Translations under genes and position numbers: made by a program
The notes under the pieces: model-generated
Databases searched by the model: none
The model's input: only the letters and a program-made list of their open reading frames with translations
What the model was told of the DNA's origin: nothing
In this document: positions 31,457-40,933 of the stretch, in pieces
Position numbering within the stretch: position 1 is the first letter of the stretch
How the letters are laid out: every line of letters begins with the position of its first letter
Assembly (NCBI GenBank): GCA_032027205.1
Contig: JAVSMN010000001.1
Coordinates: forward strand, 2,917,418-2,981,417
Direction: 5' to 3'
Length of the DNA: 64,000 nt
Source of the DNA: Zeimonas sp032027205
GTDB lineage: Bacteria; Pseudomonadota; Gammaproteobacteria; Burkholderiales; Burkholderiaceae_E

Positions 31457-32425
31457 CTACCGCCAGTCGTCGACCACCCACGCATCCTCTCGGTTGTAGC
31501 CGGGGTCGTCGTGGCGGTGCATCGCGATGCCGAAGATCTGCGGCCGGAAGCCGCCGTCGAGCATCGTGCCGTAGGCCCGGCGACGCGCGGCGTTCGCGCC
31601 GGCGCTCAGCCACTCGGCGCCCCGCTCGCGGGCAAACCGGTCGCATCCGTCGAGCAGTCGCGTAAAGCGCGCCTGCGCCTGCGGCCCCGGGCTGCACAGG
31701 CCGAACTTCACATAGCACGTCCCGCTCTCGGCCTCGGAGCACGGGCCGCAGTGACATACGGCGAACCCGACGACTCTGGACCCTTCTTGCAGGAGCACGG
31801 TGTCGGCGCTGCCGTTGTCGCGCGCCGCGCGGATCTCGTGGCGCAGGTCCAGTCCGGGCTGTACCGCGTCGGCCGCCTCGAGGCACGCGTCGATCAGCGA
31901 ATCGTGCGTGGTCGCGTCGACCTCCGACAGCAGCGCAGCGCCGCCGCCCGATGCTCGCTCCTGCACGCGCCTGCGCATGACCGCGGTCAGGCTGCGCGGC
32001 CAGAAGCCGAATTTCTGGTACAGGCCGATGTGCTTCGGACTGTGCGGGAACGTGAACAGGCCGACATGCGGCGTGCCCCAGTCGCGGAACATGCGCAGTC
32101 CGTCGTCGAGCAGCCGCTGGCCGATGCCGCGATCCCACAGTTCGGGGCGGACGGTCAGCGGACCGAAGAAGCCGACGCTTCCCCAGTTCGTCGCGTAGTT
32201 CGACCCGATCAGCGTGCCGTGCAGGTCCGCCGCCAGCGCGGCCGACGCGTCTGCCCGCCAGCGCGCGTGCAGCAGCGCTGCGCCGGACATGAACGCCGAC
32301 GGATCGGGCAGGCCGAGGAAGGTTCCGAAGGCGAGGCGGAAAATGCGCTCGGCCTCGTCCAGTTCGATCTCGCGCAGCGGGCGGATCGCGACTTCGGCGG
32401 CGAGCGTCGGCAGCGTGTGGTCCAT
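31457..32425 (-). CDS. GNAT-family N-acetyltransferase, 322 aa
   Basis: The N-terminal half is a GNAT fold with the acetyl-CoA loop region VRPELWDRGIGQRLLDDGL and GLYQKFGFWPRS near residue 140. The C-terminal half (about 165-322) carries a second, weaker GNAT-like part (VVGFAVCHCGPCSE, then RGAEWLSAGANAARRRAY). Double-GNAT proteins of this length occur widely with unknown substrates. It converges with the ChaN-like gene and is divergent from the LuxR-type regulator. The ATG at 32425 fits the family start. Substrate unknown. Confidence 0.75.
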   Translation of the reverse strand: MDHTLPTLAAEVAIRPLREIELDEAERIFRLAFGTFLGLPDPSAFMSGAALLHARWRADASAALAADLHGTLIGSNYATNWGSVGFFGPLTVRPELWDRGIGQRLLDDGLRMFRDWGTPHVGLFTFPHSPKHIGLYQKFGFWPRSLTAVMRRRVQERASGGGAALLSEVDATTHDSLIDACLEAADAVQPGLDLRHEIRAARDNGSADTVLLQEGSRVVGFAVCHCGPCSEAESGTCYVKFGLCSPGPQAQARFTRLLDGCDRFARERGAEWLSAGANAARRRAYGTMLDGGFRPQIFGIAMHRHDDPGYNREDAWVVDDWR

Positions 32426-32553
32426 TGCTCGACTCCCGTGGTCGGTGAACGATCGACCGACAATACGGGGTCGGGCGGCGCTCGCACATGCCAGAGAGAT
32501 GGGGAGTGCGCGATGCTGCTCCCTGCGGCGACCGACCCGTTCGGAGGCCTGCG

Positions 32554-33657
32554 ATGCGCAATGCGGTCCGGATAAACGACGCTGCCCTGCAGCGGCACCG
32601 CCGCGAGCTGGTACGGCTCGCGCACGCGGGACAGGACACCGAGACGCTGCTCGACGAGACGGTGCGAATTCTCGGCGAAGCGATTCCGTGCGAGGCCGGC
32701 TGCTGGCATTCGCTCGACCCGGCCACGCTGATCGAGACCAGCTACCGCGCCTTCAACCTGCCGCTCGAGAATCCGCTGGCGGCGGAGATCGAGTACCTGC
32801 ACGAAGACTACAACCAGTTCGCCTCGCTCGTTCGCGCGCCGCTCCACAGCGCCATCCTCAGCGTCGCGACGGGCGGCTTGCCCGAACGCAGCCTTCGCTA
32901 TCGCGAGTTGCTGCTGCCGATGGGCCTGCCCCACGAGTTGCGTTCGGCCTTCGTCGACGACGCGGCGGGCTGGGGCTCGATCTGCCTGCTACGCAAGCGC
33001 TCGTCGGGCGATTTCGACGCGCGCGAAGCCTCGCTGCTCGAGGAGGTCGCGTCGCACCTCGGGCACGGACTGCGCGCCGCCACGCTGCTGCGCGCTGCGT
33101 CCAGCCGAGCGGACGAAACGACGGCGCCCGGGCTCGTCCTCCTCGACGAGCGGCATCGGCTCGATTCGATGAACGCGGCCGCCGAACGGTGGCTCGCCGC
33201 GCTCGCGTCGATGTCGCCCGGTGCGGCCGACGAACGCGCGTTGCCTTACGTCGTGCACGCCGTTGCCGCGAAGGCGCGAGTGGCCGGCGACGACAGCCGG
33301 TCCTCTCCGGCCCGTGCTCGCGTGACGACCGCCCGAGGCGTCTCGATCGTATTGCACGGGTGCCGCATGCGGGCGGGAGGCCAGCGGCGGATCGCTGTGG
33401 TGCTCGAGCCGGAAAGACCGCTGGAGCTGGCGCCGCCGCGCAACGTCGCACCCCACCTCACGCCGCGAGAAGGCGAGGTCGCGATGCACCTGCTGCAGGG
33501 CTACTCGACGAAGCAGATCGCGCGTTCGCTGGGCATCTCGCCGTACACGGTGCAGGAGCACTGCACCGCGATCTTCGACAAGGCCGGCGTGCGCAGCCGT
33601 CGCGAGCTGGTAGGCACCGTGTTCCGGCGCCTGCAGGACCCGCGCAACGCGTCCTGA
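32554..33657 (+). CDS. LuxR-family transcriptional regulator
   Basis: A 367-aa protein with a GAF-like sensory half (residues 20-170, including ETLLDETVRILGEAIPCEAG) and a C-terminal LuxR-type helix-turn-helix near residues 300-360: LTPREGEVAMHLLQGYSTK, then IARSLGISPYTVQEHCTAI. The DNA-binding residues of the family (T, E, G, V, N/H) are mostly present. GGAGG lies 7 bases before the ATG at 32554, which decides the start over 32488. It is divergent from the acetyltransferase, a possible target. The ligand is unknown. Confidence 0.85.
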   Translation: MRNAVRINDAALQRHRRELVRLAHAGQDTETLLDETVRILGEAIPCEAGCWHSLDPATLIETSYRAFNLPLENPLAAEIEYLHEDYNQFASLVRAPLHSAILSVATGGLPERSLRYRELLLPMGLPHELRSAFVDDAAGWGSICLLRKRSSGDFDAREASLLEEVASHLGHGLRAATLLRAASSRADETTAPGLVLLDERHRLDSMNAAAERWLAALASMSPGAADERALPYVVHAVAAKARVAGDDSRSSPARARVTTARGVSIVLHGCRMRAGGQRRIAVVLEPERPLELAPPRNVAPHLTPREGEVAMHLLQGYSTKQIARSLGISPYTVQEHCTAIFDKAGVRSRRELVGTVFRRLQDPRNAS

Positions 33658-33689
33658 GCCGGCCCTCGCGGCGCAGCCGAGGGCAGGCG

Positions 33690-34499
33690 CTACCGCGTGC
33701 GCAGCCCGAGCACGTCGCGCATGTCGAACAGCCCCCGCTCGTGCGCCGCGAGGAAGCGGCACGCGCGCAGCGCGCCGTGCGCGTAGGTGACGCGACTCGA
33801 CGAGCGATGCGTGATCTCGATGCGCTCGCCGGTTCCGGCGAACAGCACCGTGTGGTCGCCGACGATGTCGCCGCCGCGCACCGTGGCGAAGCCGATCGTG
33901 TTCGCGTCGCGCTCGCCCGTGTGCCCCTCGCGCCCATAGACGGCGACTTCGCGCAGGTTGCGGCCGAGCGCTTCGGCGACGACTTCGCCCATCTTCAGCG
34001 CGGTGCCCGAAGGCGCGTCGACCTTGTGCCGGTGATGCGCCTCGATGATCTCGACGTCATAGCCCGGCCCGAGGATGCGCGCAGCCGTGGCCAGCAGTTC
34101 GAGCACGACGTTGACGCCCACGCTCATGTTCGGCGCGAACACGATCGGGATGCTGCGCGCGGCGTCGGCGATCGCGGCGCGGCCGGCGTCGTCGAAGCCG
34201 GTGGTGCCGATCACCATTCCCACGCCGCGCGCGACGGCGGCCTTCAGGTGCGCCAGCGTGCCCTCGGGTCGCGTGAAGTCGATCAGGAACTGTGCGTCGG
34301 CCAACCCGGTGGTGACATCGTCGACGATCTTCACGCCGCTCGCGCGACCGAGGAAATCGGCTGCGTCGCGCCCGAGCGCGGGGCTCGCGCCGACGTCGAG
34401 CGCCCCGGCCAGCTGCGCATCGGGCGCCTCGAGCACCGCCTCGATCAGCATGCGTCCCATGCGCCCCGACGCGCCCGCCACGGCGATTCGCATCGTCAT
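33690..34499 (-). CDS. dapB: 4-hydroxy-tetrahydrodipicolinate reductase
   Basis: A 269-aa enzyme of the diaminopimelate/lysine pathway. The N-terminal nucleotide-binding motif is VAGASGRMGR. The catalytic site motif is EAHHRHKVDAPSGTALKMGE, with the two His residues and the Lys. The length is usual. Its ATG overlaps the stop of bamE (4 bases), an arrangement common in Burkholderiales. The product supplies diaminopimelate for peptidoglycan as well as lysine. Confidence 0.95.
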   Translation of the reverse strand: MTMRIAVAGASGRMGRMLIEAVLEAPDAQLAGALDVGASPALGRDAADFLGRASGVKIVDDVTTGLADAQFLIDFTRPEGTLAHLKAAVARGVGMVIGTTGFDDAGRAAIADAARSIPIVFAPNMSVGVNVVLELLATAARILGPGYDVEIIEAHHRHKVDAPSGTALKMGEVVAEALGRNLREVAVYGREGHTGERDANTIGFATVRGGDIVGDHTVLFAGTGERIEITHRSSSRVTYAHGALRACRFLAAHERGLFDMRDVLGLRTR

Positions 34500-34915
34500 G
34501 GCTCGTTCGCCGCGCGTTCGCCCGGCTTGTATCCCGGCAACGCGGGATCGGATGCGTCCTCGCGCTGCGGCAGCGGATCGGCTTCGATCGACGCGACGCG
34601 ATCGTCGCGGAAGCGGATCGTGACCTTGCGCTGCTCGACGTCGCCGCTGGGGAACTTGTAGCGGAAGACGTAGTCCCAGCGATCGGGGTGGAACAGGTCG
34701 GTGAGCAGTGGCGTTCCCAGCAGGAAGCGCACCTGTTCGCGCGACATTCCCTCCTGCACGCGGTCCACCGACTCGCGCGTCAGGTAGTTGCCTTGCGGAA
34801 GATCGATCCGGTACGGCTGCAGCAGGCCGCTGCGGTTCGGGTCGTTCAACGAGCAGCCGGCCACCAGCGCAACGGCGCCGAGCGCCAGCGCCGCACGGTA
34901 CGGGAACGAGATCAT
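34496..34915 (-). CDS. bamE: Outer-membrane protein assembly factor BamE
   Basis: A 139-aa lipoprotein with the lipobox LVAGC near residue 21 and the SmpA/OmlA domain: QGNYLTRESVDRVQEGMSRE, then QVRFLLGTPLLTD and WDYVFRYK. BamE is an accessory lipoprotein of the BAM complex that inserts outer-membrane barrels. It is divergent from fur and overlaps dapB, the usual order in betaproteobacteria. The ATG at 34915 is chosen because it puts the signal peptide at the start. Lgt encoded at 12983 would lipidate it. Confidence 0.95.
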   Translation of the reverse strand: MISFPYRAALALGAVALVAGCSLNDPNRSGLLQPYRIDLPQGNYLTRESVDRVQEGMSREQVRFLLGTPLLTDLFHPDRWDYVFRYKFPSGDVEQRKVTIRFRDDRVASIEADPLPQREDASDPALPGYKPGERAANEP

Positions 34916-35018
34916 GGGCTTCGGAGGGTTCGGCGCGCAGGCGAAACCGCTATCATACGGGGGCAGGCCGCCGGCGTACCCGGCGGCTCGCTCTCCCCAG
35001 TCGAAACCGTCCACTGCA

Positions 35019-35459
35019 ATGTCGTCGACGATCACCACCGAACTCAAGAGCATGGGGCTGAAGGCGACGGCGCCGCGCATGAAGATCCTGGAGATCTTCC
35101 AGAACGGCAAGCAGCGCCACATGAGCGCCGAAGACGTCTACCGCGAACTGCTCGCGGAGCATCGGGAGATCGGCCTGGCTACCGTCTACCGCGTGCTCAC
35201 GCAGTTCGAGCAGGCGGGCTTGCTCAAGCGCAGCAACTTCGAGGCCGGCAAGGCGGTCTTCGAGCTCGAGGAAGGCTCGCACCACGACCACCTCGTCTGC
35301 GTCGAGTGCGGCCGCGTCGAGGAGTTCTACGACGCCGAGATCGAGCGTCGCCAGCAGATCGTCGCCGCCGAGCACGGATTCAAGCTGCAGGACCACGCGC
35401 TGTCGCTGTACGGAACCTGCGTCAGGGACGACTGCGAGCACCGGCGCAACCGCGGGTAG
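35019..35459 (+). CDS. fur: Ferric uptake regulator
   Basis: A 146-aa Fur protein. It has the winged helix (LKATAPRMKILEIFQ, then SAEDVYRELL and GLATVYRVLTQFEQAGL), the His-rich metal site (GSHHDHLVCVECG) and a second CxxxxC-like pair (GTCVRDDCEH). It represses iron-uptake genes when Fe2+ is plentiful. Likely targets in this window are bfd (Fur-box candidate at 12096) and possibly tonB-exbBD. The ATG at 35019 gives the canonical start. It is divergent from bamE. Confidence 0.96.
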   Translation: MSSTITTELKSMGLKATAPRMKILEIFQNGKQRHMSAEDVYRELLAEHREIGLATVYRVLTQFEQAGLLKRSNFEAGKAVFELEEGSHHDHLVCVECGRVEEFYDAEIERRQQIVAAEHGFKLQDHALSLYGTCVRDDCEHRRNRG

Positions 35460-35495
35460 TCCACGCGCGGCGCCACCCGCACCCCGCGTCCCGTT

Positions 35496-37148
35496 TCAGC
35501 GACCCTGCGCGAGCATCTCGCGCGCGTGCCGGCGCGTCGTCGACGTGATGTCGGCGCCGCCCAGCATCCGCGCGATCTCGTCGACGCGCGCGTTGCGCTC
35601 GAGCGGCTCGATCACGCTGACCGTCGTGCGGCCCACCGTGTTCTTCGTGACGCGCCAGTGGCGATGCGCTTTCGCTGCGACCTGCGGCAGGTGCGTGACG
35701 CACAGCACCTGGCGCGACTCGCCCAGCGAGCGCATCAGCTCGCCGACCGCTTCGGCGACGGCGCCGCCGACGCCGGCATCGGCCTCGTCGAAGACGAGCG
35801 TCGGCACCGGGTTGGCCTGTGCGGCCACCGTCGTGATCGCCAGCGCTATGCGCGACAGCTCGCCGCCCGACGCAACCCTGGCGAGCGGGCGCGGCGAGCC
35901 GCCGGCGTGCGCGGCGACGCGGAACTCGACGGCGTCGGCGCCCGAGGCCGACGGCTCGGCCGGCTCGACGGCGATCTCGACGCGCCCGCCCTTCATGCCG
36001 AGCAGCGCGATGTCCCGCGTGACGCCTTCGGCCAGGCGCGCGGCCGCATCGCGACGCCGCTGCGACAACCGCGCGGCGAGCGCGTCGTAGCTGCTGCGCA
36101 GTTGCGCCGCGCGTTCGCGCAGCGCGTCCACGTCCTGGGCGGCGTCGAGCGCGCTCACGCGCTCGCGCAGCTGCGCGCATTCGTCGTACAGCGCCCGCGG
36201 CGCCAGGCGCAGCTTGCGTGCGGCCGAGAAAAGCGCTCCGATGCGCGCATCCACCTGTTCGAGCCGCCGCGGATCGAGTTCGACGCGACCGGCGTATTCG
36301 CGCAGCGACGAGGCCGCCTCGTCGATCTGGATCGCCGCGCTGTCGAGCATCTGCAGCGGTTCGGCGAGCGCTTCGTCGATCGCCGCCAGCGGACGCAGGC
36401 GCTGCGCCATGCGCTGCAATTGCGCGAGCAGCGCGTCGTCGCTGTCGACGAGCCCCTCGGCAGCCGAGCCCGCGCCTTCGACGAGCGACGCCGCATGCGA
36501 AAGGCGCTTCTGCTCGAGCTCGAGCGTCTCCCATTCGTCGCGTGCGATGCGCAGCGCCTCGAGCTCGCCGAGTTGCCATTCCAGCCGTTCGCGCTCGAGC
36601 GCAAGTTCGCGCGCCCCGTGCTCGGCGGCGTCGAGCGCACGCAGCGCCGTGCGCCAGTCGGCGAAGGCAGTGGCCACCGATGCCGCGAGCGCATCGAGCG
36701 CGCCGAAACCGTCGAGCAGCCGCCGCTGGCCGTCGGCGCGCAACAGCGACTGTGACGCGTGCTGTCCGTGGATCTCGACCAGCCGTTCGCCGATCTCGCG
36801 CAGCAGCGCCGCGGTGGACGGGTGTCCGTTGACGAATGCGCGCGAGCGGCCGTCGACGTCGACGACGCGCCGCAGCAGCACGACGCCCGCGTCGCCCTGC
36901 AACTCGCGCTCGGCGAGCCAGGCGTCGAGCGCCTCGTCGCAGGCGAACTCGGCGACGATGTCTGCGCGCTCGCAACCATCGCGCACGACGCCCGCGTCGG
37001 CGCGCCCGCCCAGCGCGAGCATCAGCGCATCGAGCAGGATCGATTTGCCGGCGCCGGTTTCGCCCGACAGCACGGTGAATCCGCTTCCGAAGACGAGTTC
37101 GGCCGAGTCGACGATGACAAAGTTCGCGAGGCGCAGGCGCAGCAGCAT
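35496..37148 (-). CDS. recN: DNA repair protein RecN
   Basis: A 550-aa SMC-like ATPase. N-terminal Walker A is SGETGAGKSILLDALML near residue 30. Two coiled-coil arms follow (for example RELALERERLEWQLGELEAL). The C-terminal signature is LARVASGGELSRIALAI with Walker B VFDEADAGVGG. RecN gathers double-strand breaks for recombination. It lies 51 bases downstream of nadK on the same strand, a common pairing, and converges with fur. Confidence 0.95.
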   Translation of the reverse strand: MLLRLRLANFVIVDSAELVFGSGFTVLSGETGAGKSILLDALMLALGGRADAGVVRDGCERADIVAEFACDEALDAWLAERELQGDAGVVLLRRVVDVDGRSRAFVNGHPSTAALLREIGERLVEIHGQHASQSLLRADGQRRLLDGFGALDALAASVATAFADWRTALRALDAAEHGARELALERERLEWQLGELEALRIARDEWETLELEQKRLSHAASLVEGAGSAAEGLVDSDDALLAQLQRMAQRLRPLAAIDEALAEPLQMLDSAAIQIDEAASSLREYAGRVELDPRRLEQVDARIGALFSAARKLRLAPRALYDECAQLRERVSALDAAQDVDALRERAAQLRSSYDALAARLSQRRRDAAARLAEGVTRDIALLGMKGGRVEIAVEPAEPSASGADAVEFRVAAHAGGSPRPLARVASGGELSRIALAITTVAAQANPVPTLVFDEADAGVGGAVAEAVGELMRSLGESRQVLCVTHLPQVAAKAHRHWRVTKNTVGRTTVSVIEPLERNARVDEIARMLGGADITSTTRRHAREMLAQGR

Positions 37149-37199
37149 CGGACAGGCGAAAGGGCGGGCGAGGACGGAGGGGCGGGAACGGCTGGCCGG

Positions 37200-38093
37200 T
37201 CAGCGCTGCACGCCGCGCAGAGTGGGCAGCTCATGCCAGTTCAGCTTGCCGCGCAGCGTGGCGAAATAGCTGTAGTCGGGCGGGTGCAGGAAGCGGGTGC
37301 GGAAGGGTGCACGCTGCACGACGATGTCGTCGCCCACGTGCAGGTCGTTGAACACCTGCATGTCGCCGGCCACGCGCGGCTCGCGCCCGTCGATCACGCG
37401 CACGGTGATCGTGACGTCGTCGGGCAGCACGATCGGCCGGTTCGACAGCGACTGCGGCGCCACCGGCACCAGTACGATGCCCTGCACCTGCGGGTGCAGG
37501 ATCGGGCCGTTGGCCGACAGCGCGTATGCGGTGGAGCCGGTGGGCGTGGCGATGATCAGCCCGTCGGCCCGCTGGCTGTACATGTAGAGATCGTCGACGT
37601 GGACCTGCAGTTCGATCATCCCGGTGCGCGACGAGCGGTTGACGACGACGTCGTTCAGCGCCAGCTCGCTCCAGACGATCTCCTGGTTGCGCACCACGCG
37701 CGCGGTGAGCAGCGTTCGCTCCTCGGAGGCGAAATTGCCCTCGAGGATCGTCGCCAGCGCCTGGCGCCAGCTGCCCAGGCCGATGTCGGTGATGAAGCCG
37801 AGCCGCCCGGCGTTGATGCCGACCAGCGGCACCTCGCGCCGTGCCAGTGCGCGCGCTGCGCCGAGCATCGTGCCATCGCCGCCGAGCGCGATGGCGAGAT
37901 CGGCTTCGTCGCCGATGCGCTCGATGTCGGCGATGTCGAAATCCCGCGTGCCGCCGGCCGCCGCCGTGCGTTCCTCGACGAGCACCGAGACGTCGCGGGC
38001 GCGCAGGAAGGCGGCGATGGCGAACAGCGCCTCCGCGACTTCCTCCGACTGCCAGCGCCCGATCAGGGCGACGCGTTCGAACGCATTCTTCAT
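37200..38093 (-). CDS. nadK: NAD kinase
   Basis: A 297-aa kinase that phosphorylates NAD to NADP. The GGDGT motif is present in ALGGDGTMLGAAR, with NDVVVNR and the glycine-rich TPTGSTAYALSANGPI further on. The length is typical. It is the first gene of a nadK-recN pair and is divergent from hrcA, with 126 bases between them. Confidence 0.96.
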   Translation of the reverse strand: MKNAFERVALIGRWQSEEVAEALFAIAAFLRARDVSVLVEERTAAAGGTRDFDIADIERIGDEADLAIALGGDGTMLGAARALARREVPLVGINAGRLGFITDIGLGSWRQALATILEGNFASEERTLLTARVVRNQEIVWSELALNDVVVNRSSRTGMIELQVHVDDLYMYSQRADGLIIATPTGSTAYALSANGPILHPQVQGIVLVPVAPQSLSNRPIVLPDDVTITVRVIDGREPRVAGDMQVFNDLHVGDDIVVQRAPFRTRFLHPPDYSYFATLRGKLNWHELPTLRGVQR

Positions 38094-38184
38094 TCAGCGA
38101 TTAGAGCATAGGCGACGGGCTGCGCGGCGTTCGCGTGTCGCCCCTGCGCCTGCGCCGTTCGGCCGATCGGCATCGGGCACCGGG

Positions 38185-38211
38185 CTTGCAACGGGCGCCG
38201 CCGCCCATACA
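38185..38211 (+). promoter_or_regulatory. Promoter candidate for hrcA (sigma-32-like)
   Basis: CTTGCAA (38185-38191) and CCCATACA (38204-38211) are spaced 12 bases apart, close to a heat-shock sigma consensus. TACAAT within the same -10 could also serve sigma-70. The -10 ends only 8 bases before the hrcA ATG, so the leader would be very short. Confidence 0.35.
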
Positions 38212-38219
38212 ATGAGGAC

Positions 38220-39239
38220 ATGCTCGACGACCGGGCCCGAATCCTCCTGAAGACGCTGATCGAGCGCTATATCGCCGACGGGCATCCGGTCGGCTCGCGC
38301 ACGCTTTCGCGCCACTCGGGGCTCGATCTGTCGCCAGCCACGGTTCGCAACGTGATGGCCGATCTCGAGGAGATGGGCCTCATCACGAGCCCGCACACGT
38401 CGGCCGGACGCATCCCCACGCCGCGCGGCTACCGCTTGTTCGTCGACACGTTGCTCGTCGTCGAGCCGCTGCAGTTGGACGAAACCGAGAGGCTGCACGA
38501 CCGCCTGCACCCGGACGAACCGCAGCGCGTGCTGTCGGTCGCGGCATCGCTGCTGTCCAATCTGTCGCATTTCGCCGGCGTCGTGATGGCGCCGCGACCG
38601 GCGACCATGTTTCGCCAGGTGGAGTTCCTGCGGCTGTCCGACCGGCGCGTGCTGCTGATCATCGTGGCGGCCGACGGCGGCGTGCAGAACCGCATCCTGT
38701 CCACCCATCGCGACTACGCGCGCGACGAGCTGGTCGAGGCGGCGAACTACATCAACGCGCATTTCGCCGGAATCGAGTTCGACGAGGTCCGTCGGCGACT
38801 GCAGTCCGAGCTCGCGTCGCTGCGCGACGACATCACCGCGCTGATGCACAAGGCGGTCGAGGCGAGCACGCGCATGCTCGGCGAAGGCGACGATCCGCTC
38901 GTCATCTCGGGCGAGCGCAATCTGTTCGGCCTGGCCGACCTCACCGACGGCACCTCTCGGCTGCGGCGCCTGTTCGACCTCTTCGAACGCAAGACCGGAC
39001 TGCTGCAGCTGCTCGATGCGTCGAGCCGCGCCGAAGGCGTGCAGATCTTCATCGGCGGCGACTCCGACCTGCTGCCGGTCGACCAGCTCAGCGTCGTCGT
39101 CGCACCCTACGAGTCCGACGGCCGCATCATCGGCACGCTCGGCGTCATCGGACCCACCCGCATGGCCTACGAGCGCGTCATCCCGATCGTCGACATCACG
39201 GCGAAGCTGGTGTCCTCGGCGCTCAGCCAGAACGGATAA
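38220..39239 (+). CDS. hrcA: Heat-inducible transcription repressor HrcA
   Basis: A 339-aa repressor that binds CIRCE operators upstream of chaperonin genes. The N-terminal winged helix holds ILLKTLIERYIADGHPVGSR, then SPATVRNVMADLEEMGL and TSAGRIPTPRGYRLFVD. The length and start match the family exactly. No CIRCE element was seen inside the window, so its targets (probably groESL) are elsewhere. It precedes hemH by 10 bases and lies near grpE-dnaK-dnaJ. Confidence 0.95.
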   Translation: MLDDRARILLKTLIERYIADGHPVGSRTLSRHSGLDLSPATVRNVMADLEEMGLITSPHTSAGRIPTPRGYRLFVDTLLVVEPLQLDETERLHDRLHPDEPQRVLSVAASLLSNLSHFAGVVMAPRPATMFRQVEFLRLSDRRVLLIIVAADGGVQNRILSTHRDYARDELVEAANYINAHFAGIEFDEVRRRLQSELASLRDDITALMHKAVEASTRMLGEGDDPLVISGERNLFGLADLTDGTSRLRRLFDLFERKTGLLQLLDASSRAEGVQIFIGGDSDLLPVDQLSVVVAPYESDGRIIGTLGVIGPTRMAYERVIPIVDITAKLVSSALSQNG

Positions 39240-39249
39240 GCGCCCGCTC

Positions 39250-40290
39250 GTGGATCCTCGCTCTCCGGCCGAGCGCCCGCGCGGCTCCGGCGCCGCAACC
39301 GGCGTGCTGCTCGTGCAGCTGGGAACGCCCGACGCGCCCACCGCGCCGGCCTTGCGCCGCTACCTGCGCGAATTCCTCGGCGATCCGCGGGTGGTCGAGA
39401 TCCCCCGCGTGGCCTGGACGCCGATTCTCTACGGTTTCGTGCTGCCGCTTCGACCCGCGCGATCGGCGAAGAAGTACGCCGCGATCTGGACCGAGGAAGG
39501 ATCGCCGCTGCTCGTGCACACACGCAGGCAGGCGAGCCTGCTGCGGGGCGCGCTCGGCGAGCGCGGCCATGCGGTGGAAGTCGCCTTCGCGATGCGCTAC
39601 GGCACGCCGTCGATCGCTTCGGTGCTGCGCGAGATGCGCACGCGCGGCCTCGACCGCCTGCTCGTCGTGCCGATGTATCCGCAATATTCGGCTTCGACCA
39701 CCGCCACCGTCTTCGATGCGATCGCGCGCGAGTTGCGAGACTGGCGAGTGCAACCGGCCCTGCGCTTCGTGCGCGACTTCCACGACGACGAGGGCTACGT
39801 CGAAGCGCTCGCGCGCCGGGTGCGCGCGCACTGGGAGCGCGAGGGGCGCGGCGAGCGGCTGCTGATGAGCTTTCACGGCGTGCCGCGCCGTGTCGTCGAA
39901 CTCGGCGACCCGTACGAGAGCCAGTGCCGCGCCACCGGCGCGCGCGTTGCGCAGCGACTCGGCCTGGCCGACGACCAATGGATGCTCACCTTCCAGTCGC
40001 GCTTCGGTCCGGCCGAGTGGTTGCAGCCGTACACGGCGCCCACGCTGGTGGATTTCGCACGCCGAGGCGTGCAAAGCGTAGACGTCGTCTGCCCCGGCTT
40101 CGTCGCCGATTGCCTCGAGACGCTCGAGGAAATCTCGATCGAGGCGCGCCAGGCCTTCCTCGACGCCGGCGGCCGGGCGTTCTCCTATGTTGCGGCGCTG
40201 AACGACTCGTCGCCCTTCATCGACGCGCTCGCTTCGATCGTCGAGCGCAATTTGAAGGGCTGGCAGACGAGCCGCGCGCCGCGACCGTAG
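39250..40290 (+). CDS. hemH: Ferrochelatase
   Basis: A 346-aa enzyme that inserts Fe2+ into protoporphyrin IX, the last step of heme synthesis. Visible motifs are LVQLGTPDAPT at the start, PMYPQYSASTTA, the catalytic-His motif LLMSFHGVPRR, and YTFQSRFG-like LTFQSRFGPAEWLQPYT. The GTG at 39250, 10 bases after hrcA, is the only start that fits the family N-terminus. HemL at 51198 serves an earlier step of the same pathway. Confidence 0.94.
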   Translation: MDPRSPAERPRGSGAATGVLLVQLGTPDAPTAPALRRYLREFLGDPRVVEIPRVAWTPILYGFVLPLRPARSAKKYAAIWTEEGSPLLVHTRRQASLLRGALGERGHAVEVAFAMRYGTPSIASVLREMRTRGLDRLLVVPMYPQYSASTTATVFDAIARELRDWRVQPALRFVRDFHDDEGYVEALARRVRAHWEREGRGERLLMSFHGVPRRVVELGDPYESQCRATGARVAQRLGLADDQWMLTFQSRFGPAEWLQPYTAPTLVDFARRGVQSVDVVCPGFVADCLETLEEISIEARQAFLDAGGRAFSYVAALNDSSPFIDALASIVERNLKGWQTSRAPRP

Positions 40291-40302
40291 CGGCGCGTTG
40301 CC

Positions 40303-40794
40303 TCAGGCCTTCGGCGGAATGCGCAGCAACTGCCCCGGGTAGATCTTGTCCGGGTCCTTCAGCATCGGCTTGTTCGCCTCGAAGATCCGCATGTAGGCAT
40401 TGGCGTCGCCGTACTGCTCCTTGGCGATCTTCGACAGCGTGTCGCCCTTCACCACGGTGTGGTACTTCGCTTCCGGCGTCGGATTCTTCACCGTCATCTG
40501 GTCGACCACCTTCTGCACGCCGGCGACGTTGCCGCAGCACAGCAGGATCTTCTCGCGCGTGGCCTGGTCGGGCACCGTTCCGGATACGGTCACCGTCTCG
40601 CTCGCGCCGTCGAACGCGACGGTCAGGTTCTCTGCGTCGAGTTTCATTGCGTGGATGTAGTCGGTGATCGCCTGTGCCGCCTTGCGGTTGGCCTCGGCGG
40701 GGTCGACGCTCGCGGCGTCGCCGGTTGCGGCCTTCGCTGCGCCGCCCCCGAACAACTTCTCGCCGGCTTCGCGGATGAAAGACAAAACGCCCAT
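40303..40794 (-). CDS. BON-LysM protein (YgaU/Kbp-like)
   Basis: A 163-aa protein with a BON domain in the middle (LTVAFDGASETVTVSGTVPD, then EKILLCCGNVAGVQKV) and a C-terminal LysM domain (YHTVVKGDTLSKIAKEQYGD to LLRIPPKA). This is the layout of YgaU/Kbp, which binds potassium in E. coli. No signal peptide is visible. AAGGAG lies 8 bases before the ATG at 40794. It converges with hemH and is divergent from grpE. Confidence 0.88.
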   Translation of the reverse strand: MGVLSFIREAGEKLFGGGAAKAATGDAASVDPAEANRKAAQAITDYIHAMKLDAENLTVAFDGASETVTVSGTVPDQATREKILLCCGNVAGVQKVVDQMTVKNPTPEAKYHTVVKGDTLSKIAKEQYGDANAYMRIFEANKPMLKDPDKIYPGQLLRIPPKA

Positions 40795-40933
40795 TCGACG
40801 CTCCTTGTGTGACGTCCCGGGTGGGAACGGCCCCGAGAGTACGCGTGGGGCCGTAGCCCCGCCGAAAAGCCCGACGATCGCGCGGGGAAGACAGGAAACG
40901 AAACGCGCCTGCGCCGGCACGCGCATGCAGGGG

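Noticed and set aside
38094..38219. A CIRCE operator before hrcA.
   Set aside because: The two 9-base CIRCE arms (TTAGCACTC and GAGTGCTAA) are not present in this region or elsewhere in the heat-shock gene leaders I checked.
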